DNA of 53,682 nucleotides. Origin: a virus. The DNA is taken from IMG/VR virus record IMGVR_UViG_3300006033_000032, positions 1-53,682 of that record. One strand, given 5' to 3'. The notes beneath the pieces are model-generated. The model was not told the origin of the DNA. It worked only from the letters and a program-made list of their open reading frames with translations, and searched no databases. Position 1 is the first letter of the stretch. Each line of letters opens with the position of its first letter. Positions 16,796-25,510 of the stretch are shown here, one piece after another. Both the position numbers and the translations under genes were made by a program.

Positions 16796-18030
16796 TACTT
16801 CCTCGCCTCACGAACGCCAGCAAGCTGGTTCATCGCGTCAGCGATCTCCTTCAGCTTCAGCCCCATGTACTCCTTGGCGGCATGCAGGCGGGTCATGCGG
16901 CGCTGATCGCCGACCAGACCGCGCACTGCGATGACCAGTGAGTTGTTGCCGTTGACGACGCGCACGGGAAGCGTCTTGTTCGCGGCATTGCTGAGCCGGC
17001 TGGCATGGTTCTTCGGATCCTTCAGCGAGTCGCGGCTGCTGAGGATGTCCTCGGGCGAGCCCGGCTTGTCGTGCAGGTGCGCCGAGGTGAAGTCCTTGCC
17101 GTCTCCGACGTAGGCTTCGCTGTACTCGGCGGCGCTGGCCGTCTTGGTGTCGCACAGCGAGATGGTGTCAGCGTTGCACGGGGTGTAGCCGCTCTGCTCC
17201 TTCGCCCACTCCAGCAGCGCATCGGTGTCGAGCGCTTCGAGCGCAGCGGGATCATGGTAGTCGCGGAAGCCCATCTTCGAGACGGTGACACCGCGCGCCT
17301 TGAGGCCGCTGATGACGAGGCCGAACAGCTGGTCAGCCTTCGCCTGCGCTTCCTCAGGCTTGGTGCTCTCTTCGGTGCAGGTTGCCACCATAGCGTCATA
17401 GAGGTCAGGCAGCGTCAGACCGGCTTCGATCAGCTCGATGGTCGACTGAACAGCCTGCTTCTCGTACTCGGTAGCCGTGGCAGCGACCTTCGCCATCTCG
17501 TGGTTGTTCTGGCGATCGAGGATCTCCAGTTCGAGACGCGCCTTGTCGAGTTCGAACAGCGTGGTGCGATCCTCGACATCTGCGTTCGACGCGGCCAGCT
17601 TGTCGGCCTGCTCTTCGCTGATGGCATGGTCGTAGAGGCTGAACGCCTTGGGCTCGCGGTACGGCGCTGCGAAGGGGTCGCCGCCGGCAGCGTCGATCTC
17701 GCTGGCGACCTTGTCGAAGGTGTCGCCGCCACGGTTCATGCCGTAGCCAGGGCCAGCACCGACAGCGACGGCTCCTGCATGCTTGCGGATCTTCGCGACA
17801 GCGACTTTGGCGTCGGCGACGTCGAACTTGAAGCGCTTGTCAGCAGCGGTCTTGTGGAGCGCGAGCTGCACTTCGCGGTTGGCGATCTCAGCGACTCGGC
17901 CGATCTCTTCAGCGCCGAGGTCTTCACGGACAGCCACCTTCTCCAGTGCCTCCTGCATAGAGCGGCCGGCGAGACCAGCAGCCTTCACTTCGTCGGCGAG
18001 CTGGGAGACGCGCATCTTGATCGAACTCAT
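16795..18030 (-). CDS. Hypothetical helical protein upstream of the core-protein genes
   Basis: I place the start at 18030 (MSSIKMRVSQLAD, 411 residues). It has AGGA nine bases upstream, and a TATAAAT promoter-like box at 18068-18074 would start transcription near the earlier in-frame ATG at 18066, leaving that ATG without a leader. The product is mostly helical, with a Gly/Met-rich break near residue 95, a long Glu/Lys helix (ELDKARLELEILDRQNNHEMA), a Cys pair region (TPCNADTISLCDTK) and a basic helical C-terminus. No family is recognised. A portal would be expected near terminase, but I cannot identify portal features here. Confidence 0.5.
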   Translation of the reverse strand: MSSIKMRVSQLADEVKAAGLAGRSMQEALEKVAVREDLGAEEIGRVAEIANREVQLALHKTAADKRFKFDVADAKVAVAKIRKHAGAVAVGAGPGYGMNRGGDTFDKVASEIDAAGGDPFAAPYREPKAFSLYDHAISEEQADKLAASNADVEDRTTLFELDKARLELEILDRQNNHEMAKVAATATEYEKQAVQSTIELIEAGLTLPDLYDAMVATCTEESTKPEEAQAKADQLFGLVISGLKARGVTVSKMGFRDYHDPAALEALDTDALLEWAKEQSGYTPCNADTISLCDTKTASAAEYSEAYVGDGKDFTSAHLHDKPGSPEDILSSRDSLKDPKNHASRLSNAANKTLPVRVVNGNNSLVIAVRGLVGDQRRMTRLHAAKEYMGLKLKEIADAMNQLAGVREARK

Positions 18031-18067
18031 GGTGGGTGTCCTAGTGCCAGGATCGTGGTCTGGCATG

Positions 18068-18074
18068 ATTTATA
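18068..18074 (-). promoter_or_regulatory. TATAAAT box, candidate late promoter
   Basis: The minus strand reads CTATAAATC 38 bases before the chosen start at 18030, with no recognisable -35 element. The box resembles sigma-70 -10 elements and T4-type late promoters. It lies in one of the few spacers of this block (18067-18130), just after the terminase stop. Confidence 0.35.
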
Positions 18075-18130
18075 GTCAGAAGCCGGGGCGCGTCATCTGG
18101 TTTCGCACGGCCAGAGCGCAAGGAAAGTCG

Positions 18131-19819
18131 TCATCGGTAGAAGCTGTGCGGGGTGTCCCAGCCATCTGACGTCATAGCATCTGTGATTTCAGTCTCGATG
18201 CTAGATGCCGAGATGTCGGCCTGCCCAGTGTGGCCGCCGAAGTCGCCACGGATCAGAAGCTCACCTCCGAGCATCGCGTAGGTGAGCGCATGACATCCGT
18301 CATCGGGGTTGATGTGCACGTACGATGCTGAGTTCGTCTTCTCGTTGAACTCCATCGACACAGCGAGCATGTGATCGAAGAGAACGTCGCACTCTTCCTG
18401 ACGCGGGAACGTGATCTGCTTCCGGCGAACGGTCTCGAAGGTGTCAGTCAGCACGTTGGTGCGCGCGAGATGCCACTTGCGCGTGCGCGGTTCCCACTTT
18501 GCACGCTGCGCCTTGCGAGCGGTCCCCTGACCCATGCCGGTGTGCCACATCTGGGCGACGCGATGTTCGCCCAACTTGTTGATGAGATGGAGGTTCTGGA
18601 CGTGGCCAGCGCCCCAGTCGCATGCCAGCAGTTGAACACGGCACTTCTCGGCGATGCGCGCGATCTCGTTCTCTTGGAACACCGAATCGGACTCGCTGCC
18701 CTTGAAGATCTTCCAGTAGTAGACCTCGAACTTAGAAGGGAACGGATTCCAACCGCCGATGATGATGAACGTGTAGCTGTTCTCGCCGATGAAGGCCCAG
18801 TCGACGCCCATGACGAGCGGAGGTAGGCGCGGATCGTTCGGGTTCGGGAGTTCGTTCTTCCGGTCTGAGACGCAGCATGCGCACAGCTGCGCGAGCGTCA
18901 CCGGCTGTGAACCGCTGTCGTACGGGAGACCGAGAACCTCGTTGTAGAACTGCGCGGTGCTGTAGTCGCGCAGCTTCACAAGCAGCTCGCGCCACTTGTT
19001 CGGGTTGCTCATGATCGGTCGAACGATGAGCTGCGGAATCCGGTAGGACTCCATCGTCACCATTGACTCGCGGCCCTTTTCGTGGTCCATCTGCCGTGCA
19101 GCAACCCACTGGCCCTTGTCAGTATTCAGCGGTTTCCCGCAGTGTTCGCAGATGACGCCGGTGTTGCCGATGTTCTTCTCAGTCCAGCTAAGGTTCCACT
19201 TCTTGCAGCCCGTGTGCTCGCAACGAACGGCCCACTCGGCGCCCGTGCTGCGAGCACGGTACGCCTCCATGTGGTTGCCGAGGCTCTTCGGAGTGCCGCA
19301 GTACCAGTAGCTTGGGTTGAGAACGCGGAACGCCAACTCCTTGATGATCGGAATGACGTCAGGCTGGATGTCCTGAATCTCGTCGAAGTAGATGTTGCCG
19401 GCCGAACGACCACGCAGGCGGTCTGCCGTGCGCTGTGCGTAGCCGCACGAGATCAGCGCACCGTTTGTCATCTGCTTGCGGAAGACTTGGTCGATCATCC
19501 CCTGACCGGAGAAGAAGCCCTGCTTGACGATCGGGCTCTCGACGAGGAAGTCCTTGAGGCGCTGCGTCGAGAACACCTCGGCCTGATCTTGCAGCGGCGA
19601 GACGTAGATCTGGCTGCTGTTCGGATTCTTGATGCCGTAGACGACTTGCTTTGCAGCGAGCGTCGTCGACTTCGCAATCTGACGGCCGGTGAACAGGCCA
19701 ACCTCGGGGCACGAGGTGTTGAACACGCGGCGCAGATAGGGGTATGAGTCGAGATCCAGCGGCTCTCCGCGCAGGCAGAGAACCTCCTGCGCAAAGCGGA
19801 ATGGATCGACGACGCTCAC
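18131..19819 (-). CDS. terL: Terminase large subunit
   Basis: This 562-residue protein is the DNA-packaging motor and headful/cos nuclease. The ATPase half shows a Walker-A-like loop GRQIAKST (Gly45-Thr52), a Q/P-rich strand (QIYVSPLQDQ), and Walker B plus catalytic Glu in NIYFDEIQD (Asp146, Glu147). A zinc-ribbon-like insert CEHTGCKKW ... CEHCGKPL follows near residues 199-226, as in lambda gpA-type terminases. The RNase-H-like nuclease shows PLVMGVDWAF, a second acidic strand LLACDWGAG, and a C-terminal DDGCHALTYAM. Its start overlaps the preceding gene by 4 bases (ATGA). Confidence 0.92.
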   Translation of the reverse strand: MSVVDPFRFAQEVLCLRGEPLDLDSYPYLRRVFNTSCPEVGLFTGRQIAKSTTLAAKQVVYGIKNPNSSQIYVSPLQDQAEVFSTQRLKDFLVESPIVKQGFFSGQGMIDQVFRKQMTNGALISCGYAQRTADRLRGRSAGNIYFDEIQDIQPDVIPIIKELAFRVLNPSYWYCGTPKSLGNHMEAYRARSTGAEWAVRCEHTGCKKWNLSWTEKNIGNTGVICEHCGKPLNTDKGQWVAARQMDHEKGRESMVTMESYRIPQLIVRPIMSNPNKWRELLVKLRDYSTAQFYNEVLGLPYDSGSQPVTLAQLCACCVSDRKNELPNPNDPRLPPLVMGVDWAFIGENSYTFIIIGGWNPFPSKFEVYYWKIFKGSESDSVFQENEIARIAEKCRVQLLACDWGAGHVQNLHLINKLGEHRVAQMWHTGMGQGTARKAQRAKWEPRTRKWHLARTNVLTDTFETVRRKQITFPRQEECDVLFDHMLAVSMEFNEKTNSASYVHINPDDGCHALTYAMLGGELLIRGDFGGHTGQADISASSIETEITDAMTSDGWDTPHSFYR

Positions 19820-20703
19820 GACGGTTTCTCGTCGTTCTTCAGGTCACCCATCAGCGGCATGTCAGGTTCGTCGCCGTACTTCAGGATGATCTTGCCGATC
19901 AGTGCAGCAGCGGTCTCGCTGCCCTTCTCGCCACTGGCTGCCTTCACTTCCTTGATCTTCAGGCGGCGGTCCATTGCCTTGAAGATGGTCTCACGCTCCA
20001 GCTTGATGCGTGCCAGTTCATCGCGCGACGGATTGGGGATCTCGATCTTCATCTGCTGCGACGCGTAGTAGCTGTCGCTCATAAGACGGTCGAGAACCTG
20101 ATCGCTGTCGAGCTGCACGCGAGCGCCGAGCTTCCAACGCGCATAGTCTTTCGGCGCGTTCATCAGGCGGAACTTGAACTGCGTCTCGTCCTGTCCGATG
20201 CACTGCGTGTACTCGATCCACGAGTCGCCTTCTGCGAAGTCCCGATCCATGAACAGATCAGCGAACTGCGCGATGTCGTCTTCCGTGATCGTCAGCTGAT
20301 ACATCGTGCGGATGTCATCGACGATCGTGGAGAACGGGATCGCGCAGAGGATCATCGTCTCGATGCAGACGCGCAGCGTGTCGTGCTTGCGCAGCTTGAC
20401 GAGGAACTCTGGAACGACGACGGTCAGTCCGGTCGGCGTCACAGAGAGCAGGTTGCTCAGCTCCAGTTCTGCTGCGGCCATCAGCTCGGGACCGTAGTCG
20501 AGCTTGCTCGGATCCTTCGTCGTCATCAGCGCCTCGACTTCGGGGCTGAGGTACGCGATCAGTTCGTCTCGGACGAACGCGATGGGATCACGAGGAAAAC
20601 GAACACGGAAACGACCGCACAGCGTGTCCCGCACCGACTCAGGAGTGAGCGAAGCGTGGGCCGCGAGTGCGATGGCTCGGAGGATCTTCCGGTGCGGGAC
20701 CAC
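19816..20703 (-). CDS. Hypothetical protein coupled to terminase (small-subunit candidate)
   Basis: The 295-residue helical protein has an N-terminal basic segment (MVPHRKILRAIALAAH) and a central helix-turn-helix-compatible region (TITEDDIAQFADLFMDRDF). Its stop overlaps the terminase start by 4 bases, implying translational coupling. The genome position suits a terminase small subunit, but no diagnostic motif is visible, so this is only a candidate. Confidence 0.5.
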   Translation of the reverse strand: MVPHRKILRAIALAAHASLTPESVRDTLCGRFRVRFPRDPIAFVRDELIAYLSPEVEALMTTKDPSKLDYGPELMAAAELELSNLLSVTPTGLTVVVPEFLVKLRKHDTLRVCIETMILCAIPFSTIVDDIRTMYQLTITEDDIAQFADLFMDRDFAEGDSWIEYTQCIGQDETQFKFRLMNAPKDYARWKLGARVQLDSDQVLDRLMSDSYYASQQMKIEIPNPSRDELARIKLERETIFKAMDRRLKIKEVKAASGEKGSETAAALIGKIILKYGDEPDMPLMGDLKNDEKPS

Positions 20704-20713
20704 TCGCGCCCTC

Positions 20714-22528
20714 CTACGCCGTGACCTCCGCCGAGGCGCTCTGGAGACGCTCAGCCACGCGGGCCAGCGCCTTCATCGCGACAGTCGTTGCGGTCTCGTC
20801 GCCGGGGAAGCCCATGCGGATGGCCAGCAGGAGACGCGCGAGCTTGCTCACGGTCTCGTTGAACTGGTCGGCGAGGCCGACGAACTCGGCGAGGTTGTCT
20901 TCGGTCAGGAAGCTGGCGCCGAGGATGGCGTCGACGCTCTCGGGGTCGCCAAGCGTCGCAGCGAGTTTGAGGCCCTTCTCCAGATCGAGGCGGATCTCGA
21001 CGAGCGCTTCGGCTGCGAACTTGGGGGCGTCCTGGTGCGCCGCCACCTTGGTGGCCAGCTGTTCGAGCTGCGCAGGCAGCGTCGACGCGAAGCGGACGCT
21101 GCCGTCACGGCGCGCAGCGGCCATCAGCTCGGTGGCGTTGTCGAGGTGGCTGTCGAGCAGCGTGGCGATCTTGGCCTCGCTGACCTGGGTGCTGAGGGGC
21201 TCGCCACGCAGGTTGAGCGTCCACTGGTCGCCGTGGCAGATCAGCTGGTCCGGCAGCTTGCTGGCGAGCACGCTGGCGACCTTCTCGGCTGACAGCGCCG
21301 GCAGCTCCTGGTACTCGCCCAGCGCGAGCACCTGGGTGTTGGACGGGAACACCCACGCATTCGACTCGCTGTCGTGCATCGCGACCTTGGCACGGTTGTC
21401 GATGTAGACGGTGAACGGCGTGCCGAGATCGCTCTGCATGCGCAGCTCGACGCTGCGGGTCGCATCGTTCACGACCATCGACGCCAGCTTGGCCGGCGCA
21501 GTGAAGATGCCGTCGGTGTGGAAGACGAAGTGCTGGCCGACGCGCAGGCTGTTGGTGGCCGTCTTCTCCAGCACGGCTCCCGCGACCTTGGCCTCTGCTG
21601 CCTCATCCTTGCGGAAGCCGGTGACGGCCTCCGGCGCACGGGCGAAGGAGCTGTCGTCGAAGATGAACCAGCGCGCCACCTTCTCGGTCGGCTTGGCGAG
21701 GTTGATGGCGTCGAAGGCCACGGCGGTCTTGGCGCTCTCGTCGGCCACGAAGATGTCAGCGGCCAGGATCTCAGCCGACTTCATCTGCTCCAGATCCTCG
21801 GGCAGCGCGAGCAGCACGGCGTGCGAGCGCTCGATGCCGGCCGATGCCATCTTGGCCTGCACGCTGTTCTTCGGCTCCGGTGCCGCGAACCAGCTGTCGA
21901 GCACGGCGCCCGTCTCGTTCTGCGCGAAGCCAGCCACGATGCCGGCGTTCTTGCTGAGGATGGACGCTGCCTTCTCCTTCTGCTTCTCGCTGGCACCCAG
22001 GTAGGAGGCCAGGACCGTGCGGCCACGGAACGGGAGACGCAGGCTGGAGCCGTCCTCGCTGTAGCCGGTGTTCAGGTTGATGTGCTTCGGCACCGGGTCG
22101 CCCATGCTGCCAGCGTCGAGAGCCGAGGTGAAGCTGTCCTCGTTGAGCGGCACGACGGTGTCGTCGGTCATGTCGCCAGCGCCCTGCTGATCAGCCGCGT
22201 CATCGGCGGGGTTGTCCTGCCGGTTGATGAGGATGTCGAGCGGGGCCAGCTCCCAGTTCTTGATGATGACCGGGATGCTCAGGCGCGGTGCGCCGACGAT
22301 GGAGACGAAGCCCATCGCGCAGCCGGCGGCATCATCCCGCTGGGTGAAGTTGACGATGGCACGGTCGAGCGGGATGTAGGGGTGCTCGCGCAGCAGCACC
22401 TGCGTGATCTCGTCGTCCCAGTAGGCAGGCGGCGACGTCAGGCGCGTGCCAGCCAGCTTGACGACCTCCTGTTCGGGGAGGTAGTCGGCCGGGTTGATCG
22501 TCTGCGGCTGCATGAAGAGGGGCGGCAT
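20714..22528 (-). CDS. Large hypothetical virion-cluster protein
   Basis: It has 604 residues. The N-terminal half is mixed alpha/beta with an acidic Asp/Gln-rich loop (residues 105-125). The C-terminal third is almost entirely helical (QLEQLATKVAAHQDAPKFAAEALVE-type heptads). The ATG follows TAGGATTCTCGCC. The 70 bases upstream hold only a short inverted repeat (GATAGCTATC). No family is recognised; it is probably structural or a packaging partner. Confidence 0.5.
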   Translation of the reverse strand: MPPLFMQPQTINPADYLPEQEVVKLAGTRLTSPPAYWDDEITQVLLREHPYIPLDRAIVNFTQRDDAAGCAMGFVSIVGAPRLSIPVIIKNWELAPLDILINRQDNPADDAADQQGAGDMTDDTVVPLNEDSFTSALDAGSMGDPVPKHINLNTGYSEDGSSLRLPFRGRTVLASYLGASEKQKEKAASILSKNAGIVAGFAQNETGAVLDSWFAAPEPKNSVQAKMASAGIERSHAVLLALPEDLEQMKSAEILAADIFVADESAKTAVAFDAINLAKPTEKVARWFIFDDSSFARAPEAVTGFRKDEAAEAKVAGAVLEKTATNSLRVGQHFVFHTDGIFTAPAKLASMVVNDATRSVELRMQSDLGTPFTVYIDNRAKVAMHDSESNAWVFPSNTQVLALGEYQELPALSAEKVASVLASKLPDQLICHGDQWTLNLRGEPLSTQVSEAKIATLLDSHLDNATELMAAARRDGSVRFASTLPAQLEQLATKVAAHQDAPKFAAEALVEIRLDLEKGLKLAATLGDPESVDAILGASFLTEDNLAEFVGLADQFNETVSKLARLLLAIRMGFPGDETATTVAMKALARVAERLQSASAEVTA

Positions 22529-22598
22529 GGCGAGAATCCTACGGTTGGCCTGATGTGGTACAAGCTAACGCACTGTGGCGACTTGGCGATAGCTATCG

Positions 22599-24161
22599 TC
22601 ACGGGAGCGGCGGCGTCGAGATGCCCGGATTGGGCGGCGTCGCTGCCGGGACAGCCGGCAGGACGTAGTTGTGCGTGTGCATCAGCAGCGAGATGGCACC
22701 GGCCGTCACGTCACCGGGAACCGCGATGGTTCCGCCGACCCAACTGCCGGAGCTGCCGCCATTTATGGCGAGCGAGCCAGCCGCGATGCTGAAGTTGCCG
22801 TCAGCGATCATCGAGATCGACGGCGCATGGAACGAGAGTGCCGCAGCAGCGACGAACTGCGTCGCGATCGGCAGGTTCACGATCGGTGCCTGGAGCGAGA
22901 TAGCAGTAGTGGCGAGGACCGTCAGCGTGCCGACGTTGCCGTCCGCGATGACGTTGACGAGCGGTGCACCAGACACACCGAGACGCAGCTTCAGAATCTT
23001 CGTCAGCGCATCGAACTGGAGATCGAGCGTGTTGTCAGTCGGGATGCCGTACTTCGAGACGCCCGGCGTCGGGACTGGAGCAGCCTTGCCGCTGCGGATG
23101 TGGAAGCTGCCGTCAGCGCGCACCTGGAAGTCATAGACGACGCCGCTGGCGCTGTTCAGCTCAATGCTGTCCGCTACCGTGCCGGTCGGCGGTGCGATTG
23201 GCTGTACAACGGTCTCACGGATCACCGAATGGATCTTCGCCTGCTGCTCAATCATCGTCGTCAGTGGTGACGGTTCGATCTCACCGGCGTAGCGTCCGCT
23301 GTTCAGGTTGTCAGAGCTGATGTGGCCGACTTGGCGAACCACGTAGGGGCGCAGGTTCGCTGGGTCCGTGTTGGTGTCGACGATCTCGGTGTGCAGCAGC
23401 GAGTTGTCGAGTGTGAAGCCGGGGATCTTGCCGAATCCGAAGAACGTCTTCTTGTAGCCAAGGTATCCGGGTCCGCGCTCTTCGACGTCGATGAACCGCG
23501 AGAACTTCTTCCGCCCGTCAGCGCGAAACAGATCACAGCTGAGTTCGCTTGCTCCGAGGAAGAGTCCTTCCTTGCTGAAACGAACCCGCATCTTGTCGCG
23601 ACCGATCGCGATGTCGCCCTCCGACAGATCATAGAGGCGAGAGATGAAGGCTGGCGCGTACAGCGTGTTCGAGATCTCTTCGATGCCTGGGTTCTGCGTC
23701 GACTCGCCGAGTGCCGGCAGGCTGCCGAACGGGAAGCTGGGTCCGGTCAGGAAGCCCGTGATGATCCACCCGTGTGGATCCTCGCTGACGAGGACGAGTG
23801 AACCAGCCTCAGGTACGACGATGATGCCCGTCGCCGTCGTGTTGCGGTTGAAGATGTTGCCGCAGTACGGCTGTGCGAGACGCACATGGCTGACGACCAT
23901 AGCCTTCGCGCCCTTGGCACGCGAGATGGTCGGGTTGTCGTATGCCGCAGGACCGCCATTCAGTGGTTCGACATCGAAAAGGAACGCCATGCGTCCACTT
24001 TTGTCGGCTTCGCGCCACACATGCGAGATGCGACCGATCCAGTTGTAGCTGCGCGCAGCGCTTCCACGCTGTTGCCGACTACGTGTGGAGAACGTCGATC
24101 GCAGTGCAGCGAACGGAGTTTGACTCGTTACCCGATCGGAGACGTCGTCGTGGTGTCCCAT
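22599..24161 (-). CDS. Baseplate spike (gp5/gpV-type) candidate
   Basis: The 520-residue protein has an N-terminal OB-fold-like part (residues 40-160; GRISHVWREADKSGRMAFLF, TGIIVVPEAGSLVLVSE). A central beta domain follows, and then a C-terminal run of short hydrophobic strands (VNVIADGNVGTLTVLATTAI; ISMIADGNFSIAAGSLAING) typical of an intertwined beta-helix. Near the end MHTHNYVLP has the HxH pattern that coordinates an ion at the tip of P2 gpV-like spikes, followed by a Pro-rich tail. It probably pierces the outer membrane at the tip of a contractile tail. GAGAG precedes the ATG. Confidence 0.6.
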   Translation of the reverse strand: MGHHDDVSDRVTSQTPFAALRSTFSTRSRQQRGSAARSYNWIGRISHVWREADKSGRMAFLFDVEPLNGGPAAYDNPTISRAKGAKAMVVSHVRLAQPYCGNIFNRNTTATGIIVVPEAGSLVLVSEDPHGWIITGFLTGPSFPFGSLPALGESTQNPGIEEISNTLYAPAFISRLYDLSEGDIAIGRDKMRVRFSKEGLFLGASELSCDLFRADGRKKFSRFIDVEERGPGYLGYKKTFFGFGKIPGFTLDNSLLHTEIVDTNTDPANLRPYVVRQVGHISSDNLNSGRYAGEIEPSPLTTMIEQQAKIHSVIRETVVQPIAPPTGTVADSIELNSASGVVYDFQVRADGSFHIRSGKAAPVPTPGVSKYGIPTDNTLDLQFDALTKILKLRLGVSGAPLVNVIADGNVGTLTVLATTAISLQAPIVNLPIATQFVAAAALSFHAPSISMIADGNFSIAAGSLAINGGSSGSWVGGTIAVPGDVTAGAISLLMHTHNYVLPAVPAATPPNPGISTPPLP

Positions 24162-24173
24162 GCTCTCGTTTTC

Positions 24174-24380
24174 TCAGGTGCGCGTGAAGATCAAGATGAC
24201 TGAGTTCGCGCTCATCACCTGACGCTGCACGCGGTAGTCGCTGTACTTCTGCCGGTACTCTGCTTCCTGCGTCGCGCTGGATACGCTCACACGGAAGGTG
24301 TGGGCACGAGACGCCGAAGCGCCCTTTCCCGACCGGGAAGAGCTGCTGGCCGACTCACCAGGGCACAAGATGCACGCCAT
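24174..24380 (-). CDS. Small protein upstream of the spike gene
   Basis: It encodes 68 residues from ATG at 24380: MACILCPGESASSSSRSGKG, then a basic/polar region and a C-terminal strand-rich end (NSVILIFTRT). CxxC near the start could bind metal. The gene is 12 bases from the spike start, so it heads this transcription unit. I prefer this start over ATG at 24431 because the upstream part lacks typical coding character; the choice is uncertain. A small baseplate or chaperone role is possible; the family is not recognised. Confidence 0.4.
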   Translation of the reverse strand: MACILCPGESASSSSRSGKGASASRAHTFRVSVSSATQEAEYRQKYSDYRVQRQVMSANSVILIFTRT

Positions 24381-24498
24381 GGGCACTAGCCTACGCCCAG
24401 CCAACCCCAATCCAATCGGGGATAGCCACAAGGTAAGTAGGCAGCTTGACAGCGTTTATGGGTCACGCTCCAGCTAAAATAAAGGGGCCTGCTGGGAG

Positions 24499-24523
24499 AT
24501 AAGAATGATGAACGAAAAACAAT
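24499..24523 (+). promoter_or_regulatory. Phage promoter-like motif, copy 1
   Basis: ATAAG-AATGATGAACG-AAAAACAAT matches the shared consensus ATAAGnnTnnTACACGGAAAAACAT also found at 24952, 27546 and 33385. It lies 14 bases upstream of the small membrane-protein gene starting at 24538. Confidence 0.5.
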
Positions 24524-24537
24524 CCCTGGAGCCTGCC

Positions 24538-24930
24538 ATGAACGTCTTCACCTTCATCAAGTTCGGCATCGCCACGGCTGCCGTGTTCTTCACGGCAGTC
24601 GTCGTCGGCGCCGGCTATGCCGTCGACAGCCTTGCGTCGCACATCCCGGTCGTGCAGACGGCGTTCCGCATCGTGGTAGCGCTCGTCCTCTTCCACATCG
24701 CCTGCTGCTCACTGATCTACCTCGGCCGGATCAACCTACGCCTGTGGGCATGGGAGAAGATGACCGTGAAGTTCAGTCAGCTGTTCTGGGGCAAGACGAT
24801 TGCCCGTCAGTTGAAGGATCAGGCTGACCGGAAGGCGATCGTTGACGCCGGGTACGGCGCCAGCACCCCGCTCCTGATCGGCAATATGTGCCTGTGGATC
24901 GACCGCCTGACTGGAAGCCAGAAACGCTAA
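24538..24930 (+). CDS. Small membrane protein
   Basis: I choose ATG at 24538 (MNVFTFIKFG, 130 residues): GGAG lies nine bases upstream, and the promoter-like motif overlaps the earlier in-frame ATGs at 24505/24508. Two hydrophobic helices (about residues 5-30 and 40-65) are followed by a basic amphipathic C-terminal half (MTVKFSQLFWGKTIARQLKDQ). It is the first gene of the rightward accessory region. Position and topology would suit a host-membrane modifier, holin-like or superinfection-exclusion protein, but no family is recognised. Confidence 0.6.
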   Translation: MNVFTFIKFGIATAAVFFTAVVVGAGYAVDSLASHIPVVQTAFRIVVALVLFHIACCSLIYLGRINLRLWAWEKMTVKFSQLFWGKTIARQLKDQADRKAIVDAGYGASTPLLIGNMCLWIDRLTGSQKR

Positions 24931-24951
24931 AAAGTACCCCTGTTTTCAGGC

Positions 24952-24976
24952 ATAAGTCTAATACACGAGAAAACAT
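24952..24976 (+). promoter_or_regulatory. Phage promoter-like motif, copy 2
   Basis: ATAAGTCTAATACACGAGAAAACAT fits the consensus shared with 24499, 27546 and 33385. It is preceded by CTAAAAAG.A and TTTTCAGG, which are also found upstream of copy 3. The next gene starts at 25040. Confidence 0.6.
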
Positions 24977-25039
24977 CATTCCAGCAACGTCGCTGGGTGG
25001 TGCATCTCACCAGCAACATCCATCACCCTGGAGGTTCCC

Positions 25040-25288
25040 ATGTCCCTCGAAACCGCCGCCGACGCCGGCTCCGCCCTCAGCACCACCGCGACCGATGACA
25101 AGGCCGCCACGATCTTCACCAAGAAGAACGTGGCCATCGCCCTGGTCGCCGTCGTGGTGACCGCCGGCCTCGTCTACTGCATCATGAAGGTGATGCAGAG
25201 CTACAAGGCCAAGCGGCTGGCCCAGAAGGCGGCCGAGCCGACCGCCGCGAAGCCCGCCGAGAAGCCCGCCGAGCAGAAGGCGGCCTAA
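25040..25288 (+). CDS. Small single-pass membrane protein, paralogue A
   Basis: The 82-residue protein has a polar N-terminus MSLETAADAGSA, one membrane helix (about residues 31-52), a basic anchor (SYKAKRLAQK) and an Ala/Lys/Pro/Glu tail (EKPAEQKAA). The opening MSLE-AADAGS is shared with the product at 27612-27845, which is also driven by a copy of the promoter-like motif. GGAGG precedes the ATG and a strong terminator follows. The function is unknown. Confidence 0.65.
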   Translation: MSLETAADAGSALSTTATDDKAATIFTKKNVAIALVAVVVTAGLVYCIMKVMQSYKAKRLAQKAAEPTAAKPAEKPAEQKAA

Positions 25289-25296
25289 CAACTTTC

Positions 25297-25364
25297 GAGA
25301 AGGCGACCTTGAGCCACTGACGCCTCTGGCGTCAGTGGCCAGGGTCACGCGCCTTCTCTTTTGT
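25297..25364 (+). terminator. Rho-independent terminator
   Basis: An inner perfect 12-base-pair stem (25313-25324 with 25328-25339) sits inside an outer GAGAAGGCG/CGCCTTCTC stem (25297-25305 with 25350-25358), followed by TTTTGT. It ends the unit carrying the small membrane protein. Confidence 0.85.
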
Positions 25365-25510
25365 CTGGAGCGTCAGATCTAAGTCACAGCAGACGTTGAT
25401 GAAGCACGCGAGTGCCAAACACAACGCAGGCGTTCCCGCGCGAAGCGTGGACTCCCGGCGGCTGAAGCCGCGCTTACTCACACCACATACGTTCCCGAAA
25501 GGAACATACC

